Shown here: positions 7,570-17,040 of the stretch, one piece after another
How the letters are laid out: the number at the start of each line of letters is the position of its first letter
Numbering within the stretch: the stretch's first letter is position 1
NCBI GenBank assembly: GCA_016713105.1
Contig: JADJPS010000021.1
Span: 124,001-188,000 of the forward strand
DNA length: 64,000 nt
From: Devosia sp.
Lineage (GTDB): Bacteria; Pseudomonadota; Alphaproteobacteria; Rhizobiales; Devosiaceae
Direction of reading: 5' to 3'
The notes under the pieces: model-generated
The model's database searches: none
Seen by the model: the letters and a program-made list of their open reading frames with translations, nothing else
What the model was told of the DNA's origin: nothing
Position numbers and translations under genes: made by a program

Positions 7570-9036
7570 ATGGGCGAGGTACGCGCGGCGATCCGGTTCA
7601 TCCTCAACGACGAGGACGTCGCCCTCGACAGCGTCCCGGCCACGCGCACGCTGCTCGATTATCTGAGGCTGGAGCGGCGCCTGAAGGGCTCCAAGGAGGG
7701 CTGCGCCGAGGGCGATTGCGGTGCCTGCACGGTGCTGGTCGGGCGGCTGCGCAACGGCGAACTCATCTATCGCAGCGTCAATGCCTGTATCTGCTTCGTC
7801 GGTTCGCTCGACGGCGCACACGTGGTGACCATCGAGCATCTCAGCGCCCCCGATGGACCGCTGCACCCGGTGCAGCAGGCGATGGTCGATCATCACGGCA
7901 GCCAATGCGGCTTCTGCACCCCGGGCATCGTCATGTCGCTCTATGGGCTGTGGATGACCAGCCCGGATCCGTCCACCAGTCAGGTCGAAACGGCGTTGCA
8001 GGGGAACCTTTGCCGCTGCACCGGCTATGCGCCGATCATCCGGGCCGGCCAGGCGATCTCTCAATATGGCGCGCCCGCCGTCGATCCGCTGGTCGCCGAG
8101 CGGGCCAGGATCAAGGCGCGGCTCGCCACCCTCGGGGGCGGGCGCCGCGTCGAGGTCGGCCAGGGTCGGGACCGGATCATCGTTCCCGCCTCGGCCGATG
8201 ACCTGGCGTCCGCCTATCTCGACAATCCGGAGGCGACGCTGGTTTCTGGCGCCACCGACGTTGGGCTCTGGGTCACCAAGTTCATGCGTGATATCGGGCC
8301 GCTGATCTTCGTGGGCGAGATCGACGAGTTGCGTGGAATTGTCGAAGCGGAGGGCGCCCTCGTGATCGGGGCTGCCGTCACCTACGCCGAGGCCGCGGAT
8401 GCTATGGTCTCGCGCTTTCCGCAACTGGCGGAACTCTGGGGCCGGATCGGCGGGACGCAGGTGCGCAACATGGGCACCATCGGCGCCAATATCGCCAACG
8501 GCTCGCCGATCGGCGACACGCCACCGCCGCTGATCGCGCTCGAGGCCACGGTCACGCTGCGCAGGGGGGGCGCACGGCGCACTCTGCCGCTCGAGAACTT
8601 CTTCATCGCCTACGGCAAGCAGGATCGGCAGCCCGGCGAGTTCGTCGAGAGCGTCCAGGTGCCGCTGCTGCCGGCCGGTGAGCGGTTCGCCTGCTACAAG
8701 ATCTCCAAGCGACGCGACGAGGACATTTCAGCACTCTGCGGCGCCTTCCGGGTGGCGCTCGATGCGCGGGGCCACGTCGGGTCGGTGCGCATTGCCTTCG
8801 GCGGCATGGCGGCAACCCCCAAGCGCGCGACGTCGGTCGAAGCCGCCCTGCTTGGGCAGGCCTGGACCGAGACGACGATCGAGGCGGCGCTGCCGGCCTT
8901 TGCCACCGATTTCCAGCCGCTGACCGACATGCGGGCCTCGGCCGGCTATCGGCTGCTCGCCGCGCAGAACCTGCTGCGGCGGTTTCACCTCGAGACGACG
9001 GGCGGGGGCCAACGGCTGACGCGGGAGGTGGCATGA
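7570..9036 (+). CDS. xdhA: xanthine dehydrogenase small subunit (2Fe-2S, FAD)
   Basis: A 488-aa subunit carrying two [2Fe-2S] clusters and FAD. The first cluster site is GCAEGDCGAC with Cys45, Cys50, Cys53 and a later Cys near 75. The second is CGFCTPGIVMS (Cys113, Cys116) plus CRCTGY (Cys148, Cys150). The FAD-binding domain follows (about 190-360: ATLVSGATDVGLWVTK, GGTQVRNMGTIGANIANGSP) and then the CO-dehydrogenase flavoprotein C-terminal domain. Electrons pass from the molybdenum subunit to NAD+. The ATG directly follows the uraH stop and the end overlaps xdhB by 4 bases (ATGA). Confidence 0.95.
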   Translation: MGEVRAAIRFILNDEDVALDSVPATRTLLDYLRLERRLKGSKEGCAEGDCGACTVLVGRLRNGELIYRSVNACICFVGSLDGAHVVTIEHLSAPDGPLHPVQQAMVDHHGSQCGFCTPGIVMSLYGLWMTSPDPSTSQVETALQGNLCRCTGYAPIIRAGQAISQYGAPAVDPLVAERARIKARLATLGGGRRVEVGQGRDRIIVPASADDLASAYLDNPEATLVSGATDVGLWVTKFMRDIGPLIFVGEIDELRGIVEAEGALVIGAAVTYAEAADAMVSRFPQLAELWGRIGGTQVRNMGTIGANIANGSPIGDTPPPLIALEATVTLRRGGARRTLPLENFFIAYGKQDRQPGEFVESVQVPLLPAGERFACYKISKRRDEDISALCGAFRVALDARGHVGSVRIAFGGMAATPKRATSVEAALLGQAWTETTIEAALPAFATDFQPLTDMRASAGYRLLAAQNLLRRFHLETTGGGQRLTREVA

Positions 9037-11363
9037 ACAAGCAGTCCGCCATCACCGCCTCGCCGCTGCACGTCTCCGTGCCGCACGACTCCGCCATCAA
9101 GCAGGTGGCGGGGCGCGCCGACTATGTCGACGACCTGCCTGAGCCCGAGGGCACCCTGCACGCCTATCTGGGGCTGTCCAGCAGAGCACATGCCGAGATC
9201 GTCGCGATCGATCTCGACGCGGTGCGTGTCGCGCCAGGGGTCGTCGGCGTCTTGACCGCCGGGGACATCCCCGCCGAGAACGATATCAGCACGGTCCACA
9301 AGCACGACGAGCCGGTCTTCGCCCATCGCGTGGTGGAGCACCATGGCCAGGCGATCTTCGCGGTGGTCGCCGTGGACCGGGAAGCGGCGCGGCGTGCCGC
9401 CCGGCTCGCCCGCATCGAATACCGGGACCTGCCGCACATCACCGATATCGCCGCCGCCCGGGCGGCGGGCGGCCAGTTGGTGACCGAGCCGCTCAAGCTC
9501 GAACGTGGCGATGTCGAGGCGGGGTTCGCCGCATCGCAGCGCCGTGTCAAGGGCACGGTGACGATCGGCGGGCAGGAGCATTTCTACCTCGAGAGCCAGG
9601 TCGCACTCGCCATCCCCGGCGAGGACGACGAGATCACCATCCAGGCCTCTACCCAGCACCCCACCGAGATCCAGGTTATGGTGGCTCAGGTGCTGGGGAT
9701 TCCGCACGCGGCGGTGACGGTGAACATGCGCCGCATGGGGGGCGGGTTCGGTGGCAAGGAAACGCAGGGAAACCTGTTCGCCTGCGTCGCCGCAGTCGCC
9801 GCTCGCAAGTTCCGCCGGGCGGTGAAGCTCCGCCCTGATCGCGACGACGACTTTTCGATCACCGGCAAACGGCACGATTTCGTCGTCGACTACGAGGTCG
9901 GCTACAATGGCGATGGGCGCATCCAGGCGGTGACGGCGACCTATGCCGCCCGCTCGGGATACTCCGCCGACCTCTCCGGTCCAGTGACCGACCGGGCCCT
10001 GTTTCACGCCGACAATGCCTACTGGTACCCCGCCGTCCGGGTGCAGTCACAGCCACTCAAGACCAATACTGTCTCGAACACCGCCTTCCGCGGTTTCGGT
10101 GGTCCGCAGGGGATCGTCGCGGCCGAGCGCTGGATAGAGGATATCGCCTACGCGCTGGGCAAGGACCCGCTCGATATCCGCAAGGCCAATTTCTACGGTA
10201 CCGACAGCAACAACATCACCCCCTATCACCAGGTGGTCGAGGACAATGTCATCCACCGTGTCGTGGACGAGCTCGAGCAGAGTTCCGACTACCAGGCACG
10301 TCGGCGCGCGATCCTCGCGTTCAACCGGAAGAGCAAGGTGCTGAGAAAGGGTATCGCGCTAGTGCCGGTCAAGTTCGGCATCTCGTTCACGGCGACCTGG
10401 CATAATCAGGCCGGGGCGCTGGTGCATGTTTATCGCGATGGTTCGGTGCACCTGAGCCATGGTGGCACGGAGATGGGGCAGGGGCTCCATACCAAGGTGG
10501 CGCAGGTGCTTGCCGATGCCTTCGGCATACCGCTGGAATGGGTGAAGATTACAGCCAGCAATACCGGCAAGGTGCCGAACACGTCCGCCACGGCGGCCTC
10601 CTCGGGCACCGATCTCAACGGTATGGCGGCGCTCGATGGCGCCAACCAGATCAAGGCGCGGATGGGTACTCATGCGGCCCGGCTGCACGGCGTCGATCCG
10701 GCGGAGGTCGTCTGGCAGTCCGGCGGCATCCGCGTCGGGGCCAAGCTGATGCGCTTCGACGAACTCGCCACCTCGTGCTGGATGCACCGCGTTCAGCTGT
10801 CGGCGGCCGGCTTCTACATGACCCCCGAGATCTACTGGGATCGCTCGACCGGACGGGGGCGGCCCTTCTACTATTTCGCCTACGGAGCGGCCTGCGCGGA
10901 GGCCACCATCGACACGCTGACCGGTGAGTACCAGGTGGATCGCGCCGACCTGCTCGAAGATGTGGGCCGCTCGCTCAACCCGGCGATCGACATCGGGCAG
11001 GTGGAGGGGGCCTTCGTCCAGGGCATGGGTTGGCTCACCACCGAGGAGCTCTGGTGGGATCAGAAGGGGCAACTCAGGACCCACGCTCCGTCTACCTACA
11101 AGATCCCGCTTGCCTCCGACGTGCCGCGGGTCTTCAACGTCCGGCTCGCCGAGTGGAGCACCAACAGCAAGCCGGCGATCGGCCGCTCGAAGGCGGTCGG
11201 CGAGCCGCCGCTCGTTCTCGGCTATGCGGTCGTCGAGGCGCTGTCGATGGCGGTGGCATCGGTCGCCGATTACCGTATCGCACCCCGGCTCGACATGCCC
11301 GCGACCCCGGAGCGCGTGCTCTTCGCGGTCGAGCGGATGCGGCGGGAAGGGGCAGCGACATGA
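9033..11363 (+). CDS. xdhB: xanthine dehydrogenase large subunit (Mo-cofactor)
   Basis: A 776-aa molybdopterin-binding subunit that hydroxylates hypoxanthine and xanthine to urate. Family landmarks are RMGGGFGGKETQ (cofactor loop, near residue 235), TAFRGFGGPQG (near 350), HGGTEMGQGLHTK (near 480), and the C-terminal KAVGEPPLVLG with the catalytic Glu. Length and domain order are normal for bacterial XdhB. It overlaps xdhA and xdhC by 4 bases each, indicating translational coupling of all three subunit and maturation genes. Confidence 0.95.
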   Translation: MNKQSAITASPLHVSVPHDSAIKQVAGRADYVDDLPEPEGTLHAYLGLSSRAHAEIVAIDLDAVRVAPGVVGVLTAGDIPAENDISTVHKHDEPVFAHRVVEHHGQAIFAVVAVDREAARRAARLARIEYRDLPHITDIAAARAAGGQLVTEPLKLERGDVEAGFAASQRRVKGTVTIGGQEHFYLESQVALAIPGEDDEITIQASTQHPTEIQVMVAQVLGIPHAAVTVNMRRMGGGFGGKETQGNLFACVAAVAARKFRRAVKLRPDRDDDFSITGKRHDFVVDYEVGYNGDGRIQAVTATYAARSGYSADLSGPVTDRALFHADNAYWYPAVRVQSQPLKTNTVSNTAFRGFGGPQGIVAAERWIEDIAYALGKDPLDIRKANFYGTDSNNITPYHQVVEDNVIHRVVDELEQSSDYQARRRAILAFNRKSKVLRKGIALVPVKFGISFTATWHNQAGALVHVYRDGSVHLSHGGTEMGQGLHTKVAQVLADAFGIPLEWVKITASNTGKVPNTSATAASSGTDLNGMAALDGANQIKARMGTHAARLHGVDPAEVVWQSGGIRVGAKLMRFDELATSCWMHRVQLSAAGFYMTPEIYWDRSTGRGRPFYYFAYGAACAEATIDTLTGEYQVDRADLLEDVGRSLNPAIDIGQVEGAFVQGMGWLTTEELWWDQKGQLRTHAPSTYKIPLASDVPRVFNVRLAEWSTNSKPAIGRSKAVGEPPLVLGYAVVEALSMAVASVADYRIAPRLDMPATPERVLFAVERMRREGAAT

Positions 11364-12238
11364 CGCTCTCCGGCCAGGCCCTCCGTGCCTTCCTCGGCGC
11401 CCATCCGGCGACCATTGTTGCCGAGCTCAGCGCGGTTCGGGGCTCTTCACCTCGCGAGACCGGGGCCTTCATGCTGATTTCAGCTGCCGGGCAGATCGGC
11501 ACCATCGGCGGGGGGGCGCTGGAATACATGGTGATCGACCGGGCCCGGCAGGTGCTGAGGGCGGGCGGGTCCGGCGACGATCTCGACATTCCGCTCGGTC
11601 CGGAGATCGGTCAGTGCTGCGGGGGGCGCGTCGATGTCTCGCTGCGGCGGCTGGACGAATTGGCGGTCGCGCGGCTGATCGGTCGCATCGAGGCGGAGGT
11701 AGCGGCCCGTCCGCACGTCTTCCTTTTTGGCGCCGGACATGTCGGCCGGGCCCTGGCGCATGCCCTCGCGCCGCTGCCGCTGCATGTGCACGTCGTCGAT
11801 ACGCGCCCGCCGGAGCTGTCCGGTCTGCCCGACCTTGTCGCGACGCACGCCGTGCCGATGCCGGAGGCGATGGTGCGTCGGGCGCCGCCCGGTAGTTCCT
11901 ACGCCATCCTCACCCACGATCATGCGCTCGACTTCCTGATCGGGGCCGAAGCGCTGCAGCGCCGCGATGCGCCCTATGTCGGCATGGTCGGATCGAAGAC
12001 CAAGCGCGCCCGCTTCCAGAGCTGGTATGCCGCCGAGGGCCATCCGGTCGCCGAACTTGCGCATCTGATGCTGCCGATCGGCGGCAAGGCCTTTGTGTCC
12101 GGGCCTGGGGACAAACGCCCCGAGGTGATTGCCGCGCTGGCGGCAGCGGAGATTTTGGTTCACACTCTCGGCCGGGAAGTCGAACTGGGTATACGGCCGG
12201 TCACCGCGCTGCAGTCGGGAGCCGTCGTTGGACACTGA
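11360..12238 (+). CDS. xdhC: xanthine dehydrogenase accessory protein XdhC
   Basis: A 292-aa chaperone that binds and sulfurates the molybdenum cofactor before insertion into XdhB. The N-terminal XdhC/CoxI domain shows GSSPRETGAFMLI, IGGGALEY and the QCCGGR motif. The C-terminal Rossmann domain shows FLFGAGHVGRALAHAL and ILTHDHALDF. The start codon overlaps the xdhB stop. The end overlaps the TTG start of the ABC ATPase by 11 bases, so the transporter genes continue the same transcript. Confidence 0.93.
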   Translation: MTLSGQALRAFLGAHPATIVAELSAVRGSSPRETGAFMLISAAGQIGTIGGGALEYMVIDRARQVLRAGGSGDDLDIPLGPEIGQCCGGRVDVSLRRLDELAVARLIGRIEAEVAARPHVFLFGAGHVGRALAHALAPLPLHVHVVDTRPPELSGLPDLVATHAVPMPEAMVRRAPPGSSYAILTHDHALDFLIGAEALQRRDAPYVGMVGSKTKRARFQSWYAAEGHPVAELAHLMLPIGGKAFVSGPGDKRPEVIAALAAAEILVHTLGREVELGIRPVTALQSGAVVGH

Positions 12239-13784
12239 ACTGGCACCACGCCTCGCCCTGAGCGGTATCACCAAGCGCTTTCCCGGCGTGCTCGCCAACG
12301 ACAACGTATCGTTCTCGGTGCGGCCGGGCGAAATTCACGCGCTTCTGGGCGAGAACGGGGCCGGCAAGTCGACGCTGGTCAAGATGATCTACGGGATCAT
12401 GCAGCCCGACGCCGGCGAAATCCGCTGGGACGGTCAGGTGATCCGGGTCGCCAATCCCAAGGCGGCCCGCCGCCTCGGCATCGGCATGGTGTTTCAGCAC
12501 TTCTCGCTGTTCGAGGCGATGACGGTGCTCGAGAACATCGCGCTGGGCATGGATGCGAGGATCCCCGGTCGTGAGCTCGAGTCCAGCATCCGGCAGGTGA
12601 TGGAGCAGTATGGGCTGAAGCTCGATCCGCACCGCACCGTCTCCACGCTTTCAGTAGGGGAGCGGCAGCGCATCGAGATCGTGCGCGCGCTGCTGCTCAA
12701 CCCCAGGCTGCTGATCATGGATGAGCCGACGTCGGTGCTGACGCCGCAGGAGGTGGAGCAGCTGTTCGTGGTGCTGCGGCAGCTGGCCACGGAAGGCTGT
12801 TCGATCCTCTACATCTCGCACAAGCTGCACGAGATCAAGGCGCTCTGCGACACCGCGACGATCCTGAGGGGCGGAAGGCTGGTCGATACCTGCGACCCAA
12901 GAACCGAAACCAGCCGCTCGATGGCCGAGAAGATGATCGGGGCGGGGCTCAAGGAGATCTCGAAGCCGGCGAGCCGGGCCCTCGGGGATGCCAGGCTGGT
13001 GGTCAATCGCCTCTCCATGGCGGCGATCGGGCATTTCGGCACCGCGCTCAAGGACATCAGCTTCACCGTCCGGGCCGGCGAAATCTTCGGCATTGCCGGC
13101 GTCGCCGGCAATGGCCAGAACGCCTTGCTACTGGCGCTTTCGGGCGAGGAGTCGAGCGAGGACTCGGAGGCCATCACCGTCGATGGCGCGCCGGTCGGGC
13201 AGTTGAGCGCCAAGCAGCGCCGGCTCAGGGGCATGGCGAGCGTGCCCGAGGAGCGCAACGGGCATGCGGCGGTGCCGGATTTCACACTCTCGGACAACAC
13301 GATCCTGACAGCCCGCGATCGGCTCGGAATGGTTTCTGCGGGGCTGATCCGAACGGGTGCCGCCAGCACCTATGCGGGCGAGGTAATCGCCTCATTTGCT
13401 GTCAAGGCGCAGGGACCGGCGTCCATGGCGGGCTCGCTGTCGGGAGGGAACCTGCAGAAGTACATCATGGGGCGGGAAATCCTGCAGAAGCCCTCGGTTC
13501 TGGTGGTGAGTCAGCCGACCTGGGGCGTCGACGCCGGCGCGGCCGCCGCCATCCACCAGGCGATTGTCGACCTCGCGGCGGCGGGTTCCGCGATCGTGGT
13601 GATCAGCCAGGACCTCGATGAACTGCTGTCGCTATGCGACACCCTGGCAGTGATCAACGAGGGTCGGCTGTCGCGGGCGATGCAGGTCGCGGAGGCGGAC
13701 GTGCACGAGATCGGGCTGCTGATGGGCGGTATTCACGGGGAGCAGGCGTCGGCCCCGGCGCGGGAGGCGGCGATTGCAGGTTAA
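12228..13784 (+). CDS. nucleoside/BMP-type ABC importer, ATP-binding protein
   Basis: A 518-aa double-ATPase subunit of the RbsA/YufO type. The first cassette has Walker A GENGAGKST, the Q-loop in MVFQHFSLFE, signature LSVGERQR and Walker B LLIMDEPTS. The second is degenerate at Walker A (GVAGNGQNALL) and Walker B (VLVVSQPT instead of DEPT), as is usual in this family. TTG at 12228 is chosen because GGGAG precedes it by 8 bases; upstream extension would run into xdhC. Position after xdhC and before two permeases and a BMP-family binding protein suggests uptake of purines, nucleosides or allantoin. The substrate is inference. Confidence 0.92.
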   Translation: MDTELAPRLALSGITKRFPGVLANDNVSFSVRPGEIHALLGENGAGKSTLVKMIYGIMQPDAGEIRWDGQVIRVANPKAARRLGIGMVFQHFSLFEAMTVLENIALGMDARIPGRELESSIRQVMEQYGLKLDPHRTVSTLSVGERQRIEIVRALLLNPRLLIMDEPTSVLTPQEVEQLFVVLRQLATEGCSILYISHKLHEIKALCDTATILRGGRLVDTCDPRTETSRSMAEKMIGAGLKEISKPASRALGDARLVVNRLSMAAIGHFGTALKDISFTVRAGEIFGIAGVAGNGQNALLLALSGEESSEDSEAITVDGAPVGQLSAKQRRLRGMASVPEERNGHAAVPDFTLSDNTILTARDRLGMVSAGLIRTGAASTYAGEVIASFAVKAQGPASMAGSLSGGNLQKYIMGREILQKPSVLVVSQPTWGVDAGAAAAIHQAIVDLAAAGSAIVVISQDLDELLSLCDTLAVINEGRLSRAMQVAEADVHEIGLLMGGIHGEQASAPAREAAIAG

Positions 13785-14883
13785 GCTCGAAAAGCGTCCC
13801 GAACCCAGTCGGCTGATGTTGGTCGTCACCCCGATTGCCTCGGTCCTGCTGACCATGGCAATCGGCGTCATCGTCTTCGACCTGCTCGGCATTGACGGTT
13901 TCCGGGCCGTCATCGACATCTTCGTGTCGCCGATCCTTCTGAGCTACAAGTGGCAGGACGTAGCAGTAAAGGCTGCCCCTCTCATCATCATCGCGCTCGG
14001 GCTCTCGATCGGCAATCGGGCCAATGTCTGGAACATCGGCGCCGAGGGCCAGTACATCATCGGTGCGCTCTGCGCTGCCGGCATCGGCATCGCGGCGGGA
14101 ACAACGGGCGGGCCGATCATTATCCTGATGATGCTGCTCGCCGGCATGGCCGGCGGCACCGCCTGGGCCAGCGTGCCGGCGGGGCTCAAGACGCGTTTCG
14201 GCGTCAACGAGATCCTCTCCAGCCTGATGCTCACCTATGTGGCGGTGCAGTTGCTGAGCTACCTCGTCGGCGGACCGTGGAAGGACCCCAACGGTCGCAA
14301 CTTCCCGGCCACGGCGCCGCTGCAGCCCGAGCAGACGCTGCCTATCCTCATTCCCGGCACCACGGTCCATCTCGGGATCGCCATTGCGCTGGTCCTGCCT
14401 TTCGTGTTCTGGCTGATCATGGCGCGCTCGGTGTTCGGTTATCAGATCCGGGTGGTGGGCTCGGCGCCCAACGCTGCCCGGCATGGCGGCTTCGACAGCG
14501 ACCAGACGGTGTGGCTGTCGATGCTGATCGGCGGGGCGATGGCGGGGCTGGCCGGCGCACTCGAGTTTGCCGGGGCGCTCAAGGCCATCAATCTGGGCTT
14601 TCCCTCAGGCTACGGCTTCACGGCGATCATCGTGGCTTTCCTCGGCCGGCTGCACCCGATCGGTGTGCTGATTGCTGGCATTGTGCTCGCCATCACCTAT
14701 GTCGGCGGACAGGTGGCGCAGACGACCGTGAAGATTCCCAATGCCACGGCCGGCATCTTCCAGGCGTTGATGCTCTTCTTCATCCTCGCCAGCGACGTGC
14801 TTGTGCGCAACCGAATCCGCTTCGTGCGCTCGCCCAGGGCGGGTTCGGGACAGGCGGCCTCGCAAACGGCGGGGGGAGAGTGA
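13774..14883 (+). CDS. nucleoside-type ABC importer permease (YufP-like)
   Basis: A 369-aa inner-membrane permease of the BPD_transp_2 family. About eight to ten hydrophobic helices are visible, with the family loop IGNRANVWNIGAEGQYIIGA and the conserved GYGFTAIIVAFLGRLHPIGV near residue 285. TTG start at 13774 with GGGAGG upstream overlaps the ATPase gene by 11 bases. It pairs with the following permease as a heterodimeric channel. The C-terminal tail after the last helix is short and basic. Confidence 0.92.
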   Translation: MQVKLEKRPEPSRLMLVVTPIASVLLTMAIGVIVFDLLGIDGFRAVIDIFVSPILLSYKWQDVAVKAAPLIIIALGLSIGNRANVWNIGAEGQYIIGALCAAGIGIAAGTTGGPIIILMMLLAGMAGGTAWASVPAGLKTRFGVNEILSSLMLTYVAVQLLSYLVGGPWKDPNGRNFPATAPLQPEQTLPILIPGTTVHLGIAIALVLPFVFWLIMARSVFGYQIRVVGSAPNAARHGGFDSDQTVWLSMLIGGAMAGLAGALEFAGALKAINLGFPSGYGFTAIIVAFLGRLHPIGVLIAGIVLAITYVGGQVAQTTVKIPNATAGIFQALMLFFILASDVLVRNRIRFVRSPRAGSGQAASQTAGGE

Positions 14884-15827
14884 TGATGAACTGGGATTTC
14901 CTTATCCTTGCGATCATCACGATTGTCGGAATTTCGACGCCGATCCTGCTCGCCGGGCTTGGCGAGCTGGTGGTGGAAAAGTCCGGCATCCTCAATCTCG
15001 GGGTCGAGGGGATGATGCTGGTGGGCGCCATCTCGGGGTTTGCCATCAATGTCTACAGCGGCAACCCCTGGGTGGGTGTGGCGGGGGCAGCCGGTGCAGG
15101 AGCGTTGTCCGGACTGCTGTTCGGGTTCTTCGTTCTGACGCTGCGTTCGAACCAGGTGGCGACCGGGCTGGCGCTCACGATTTTCGGCACGGGGCTGAGC
15201 TCTCTGATCGGTTTGAGCTTCGTGGGGAGGATCGTTCCGCAGTTCGGCTCGGTGTTTCCGCCCGAACTGGCCCGCGACCCGGTGCTGAAGGTGGTGTTCG
15301 GCTATTCGCCGATCGTCTATTTCGCGCTGCTGATGGTGGTGCTGGTCGCCTGGTTCCTGAAGTCGACCCGATCCGGGCTGATCCTGCGCGCCGTGGGCGA
15401 GAACGACCTTTCGGCGCACTCGATCGGCTACAACGTCATCGGCGTGCGCTACGCGGCAATTGCCTTTGGCGGCGCGATGGCGGGAATCGGCGGGGCGTAC
15501 TTCTCGCTGGTGATCACCCCGATGTGGGCCGAGCGGATGACCGCCGGCCGTGGCTGGATCGCCCTGGCGCTAGTGGTGTTCGCGAGCTGGAAAGCGCCGC
15601 GGCTCCTGGCCGGCGCGTACTTCTTCGGCATCCTGATGTGGCTCGAACTCAACGCCAAGGCCGGTGGACTGTCCTTCATCCCGGGTGCCCAAGCCATTCC
15701 GTCGCAATTCTGGGCAGCGATGCCCTACGTCATGACCGTTGTGGTCCTCACCCTGATTTCCATGCGCAATCGGGCCGGGCTAAACGCGCCAGCTTGCCTC
15801 GGCAAGCCCTTCCTCCCCGCAACCTAG
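14883..15827 (+). CDS. nucleoside-type ABC importer permease (YufQ-like)
   Basis: A 314-aa second permease of the same importer. Family features include LAGLGELVVEKSGILNLGVE at the N-terminus, LGVEGMMLVGAISGF, and TAGRGWIALALVVFASWKA near residue 220. The start ATG at 14883 uses the last base of the preceding stop (TGATG), a tight translational coupling. The last 15 residues (LNAPACLGKPFLPAT) are hydrophilic and probably cytoplasmic. The gene ends 30 bases before the binding-protein gene. Confidence 0.92.
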   Translation: MMNWDFLILAIITIVGISTPILLAGLGELVVEKSGILNLGVEGMMLVGAISGFAINVYSGNPWVGVAGAAGAGALSGLLFGFFVLTLRSNQVATGLALTIFGTGLSSLIGLSFVGRIVPQFGSVFPPELARDPVLKVVFGYSPIVYFALLMVVLVAWFLKSTRSGLILRAVGENDLSAHSIGYNVIGVRYAAIAFGGAMAGIGGAYFSLVITPMWAERMTAGRGWIALALVVFASWKAPRLLAGAYFFGILMWLELNAKAGGLSFIPGAQAIPSQFWAAMPYVMTVVVLTLISMRNRAGLNAPACLGKPFLPAT

Positions 15828-15857
15828 AACCGCCGAGAAATCCAACAGGAGACGTCA

Positions 15858-16941
15858 ATGGCAATTCTCAATCGCCGCACCCTCATCAAGACCGGTGTCG
15901 CTGCCGCGGCGCTGCCGCTCATCGGGTCCCGCGCCTTCGCGCAGGAAAAGCTCAAGATCGGCTTCGTGTTCCTCGGGCCGATCGGCGACTACGGCTGGAC
16001 CTGGGCCCACAACAAGGGCCGCGAGGCGCTGGAAGCCGAACTCGGCGGCCAGGTCGAGACCGTCTATGTCGAGAACGTCGCCGAAGACGCCTCGGCCATC
16101 CCCGTGATGCGCGATCTGGCGCAGCAGGGCTGCAAGCTGATCTTCACCACGTCCTACGGCTACATGGATCAGACCATCCAGGTCGCGTCCGAGTTCCCCG
16201 ACGTGAAGTTCGAGCACTGCACCGGCTTCAAGCTCGCCGACAACGTCTCGGTCTACAACTCGCGCTTCCATGAGGGCCGCGCCGTGCTGGGCACGATCGC
16301 CGGCATGATGAGCAAGACCGGCACGCTCGGCTATCTCGGCTCCTACAAGGTGCCCGAGGTGGTGCTGGGCGTGAACTCGTTCCTGCTCGCCGCGCAGAAG
16401 AAGAACCCCGATGCGAAGCTCAAGCTGGTGTTCATCGACAGCTGGTTCGATCCTCCCAAGGAGGCCGCCGCCACCGAGACGCTGCTCAACCTGGGCGCCG
16501 ACATCGTCACCACCCACACCGACTCGCCGGCGGCACTGCAGATCTCTCGAGCAGCGCGGGCTCTACGGCTTCGGGCAGGGTGCGGACATGTCGAGCTTTG
16601 CTCCGAATGCCCACCTGACCGCCATCGAGGACATCTGGGGCCCACACTACATCGCGCGCGCCAAGGCGCTTCTGGAGGGCACCTGGAAGTCGGAGAACAT
16701 GTGGGACGGCATGATCGACGGCACGGTGGTGATGTCGCCGTACAACAAGAACGTACCCGCCGACGTGGCCGCCGAGGCTGACAAGGTCAAGGAGGGCTAC
16801 ATCGCGGGCACCTACGACATCTTCACCGGCCCGATCTACGATCAGGACGGCAATCTCAAGGTTGCCGAGGGCGAGACCATGACGCTCGACCAGCTCGCCG
16901 TGATCGACTGGTTCGTCAAGGGCGTCGAAAGCGCCGCCTAA
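15858..16941 (+). pseudogene. BMP-family substrate-binding protein, frameshifted
   Basis: The periplasmic binding protein of the importer, broken by one frameshift. It starts at ATG 15858 with a Tat/Sec-like signal (NRRTLIKTGVAAAALPLIG, then AFAQ). Frame one reads KIGFVFLGPIGDYGWTWAHN through DSPAALQI and then loses homology. The correct continuation (LEQRGLYGFGQGADMSSFAP to the end VKGVESAA) is in the next frame. The switch is at about 16540-16546, where ATCTCTCGAG stands in place of ATCCTCGAG, which fits one inserted base. Joined, the two parts give about 360 residues, normal for BMP-family proteins. Either a consensus error or a real null allele; the rest of the operon is intact. Confidence 0.85.
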
Positions 16942-16958
16942 CGCGAGGTATGCGTGGA

Positions 16959-16986
16959 GGGGCGGGCGTGAGTCCGCCCCTTTCTC
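16959..16986 (+). terminator. hairpin between transporter operon and puuD
   Basis: GGGGCGG (16959-16965) and CCGCCCC (16974-16980) form a perfect 7-bp GC stem with an 8-base loop, followed by TTTCTC. This is a typical intrinsic terminator, though the T-run is short. It lies 18 bases after the binding-protein stop and 55 bases before puuD, so it could end or attenuate transcription from the xdh/ABC unit into puuD-guaD. Confidence 0.6.
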
Positions 16987-17040
16987 GTTCCGTGTCGGCG
17001 GATGAGGGTCCGCGACGCCAGTCGCCACGGGGGCAGCCGA

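Noticed and set aside
7036..8424. A 462-codon reverse frame covering the puuE/uraH control region and part of xdhA
   Set aside because: Antisense to conserved uraH and xdhA, no recognisable motif, typical of high-GC third-position bias.
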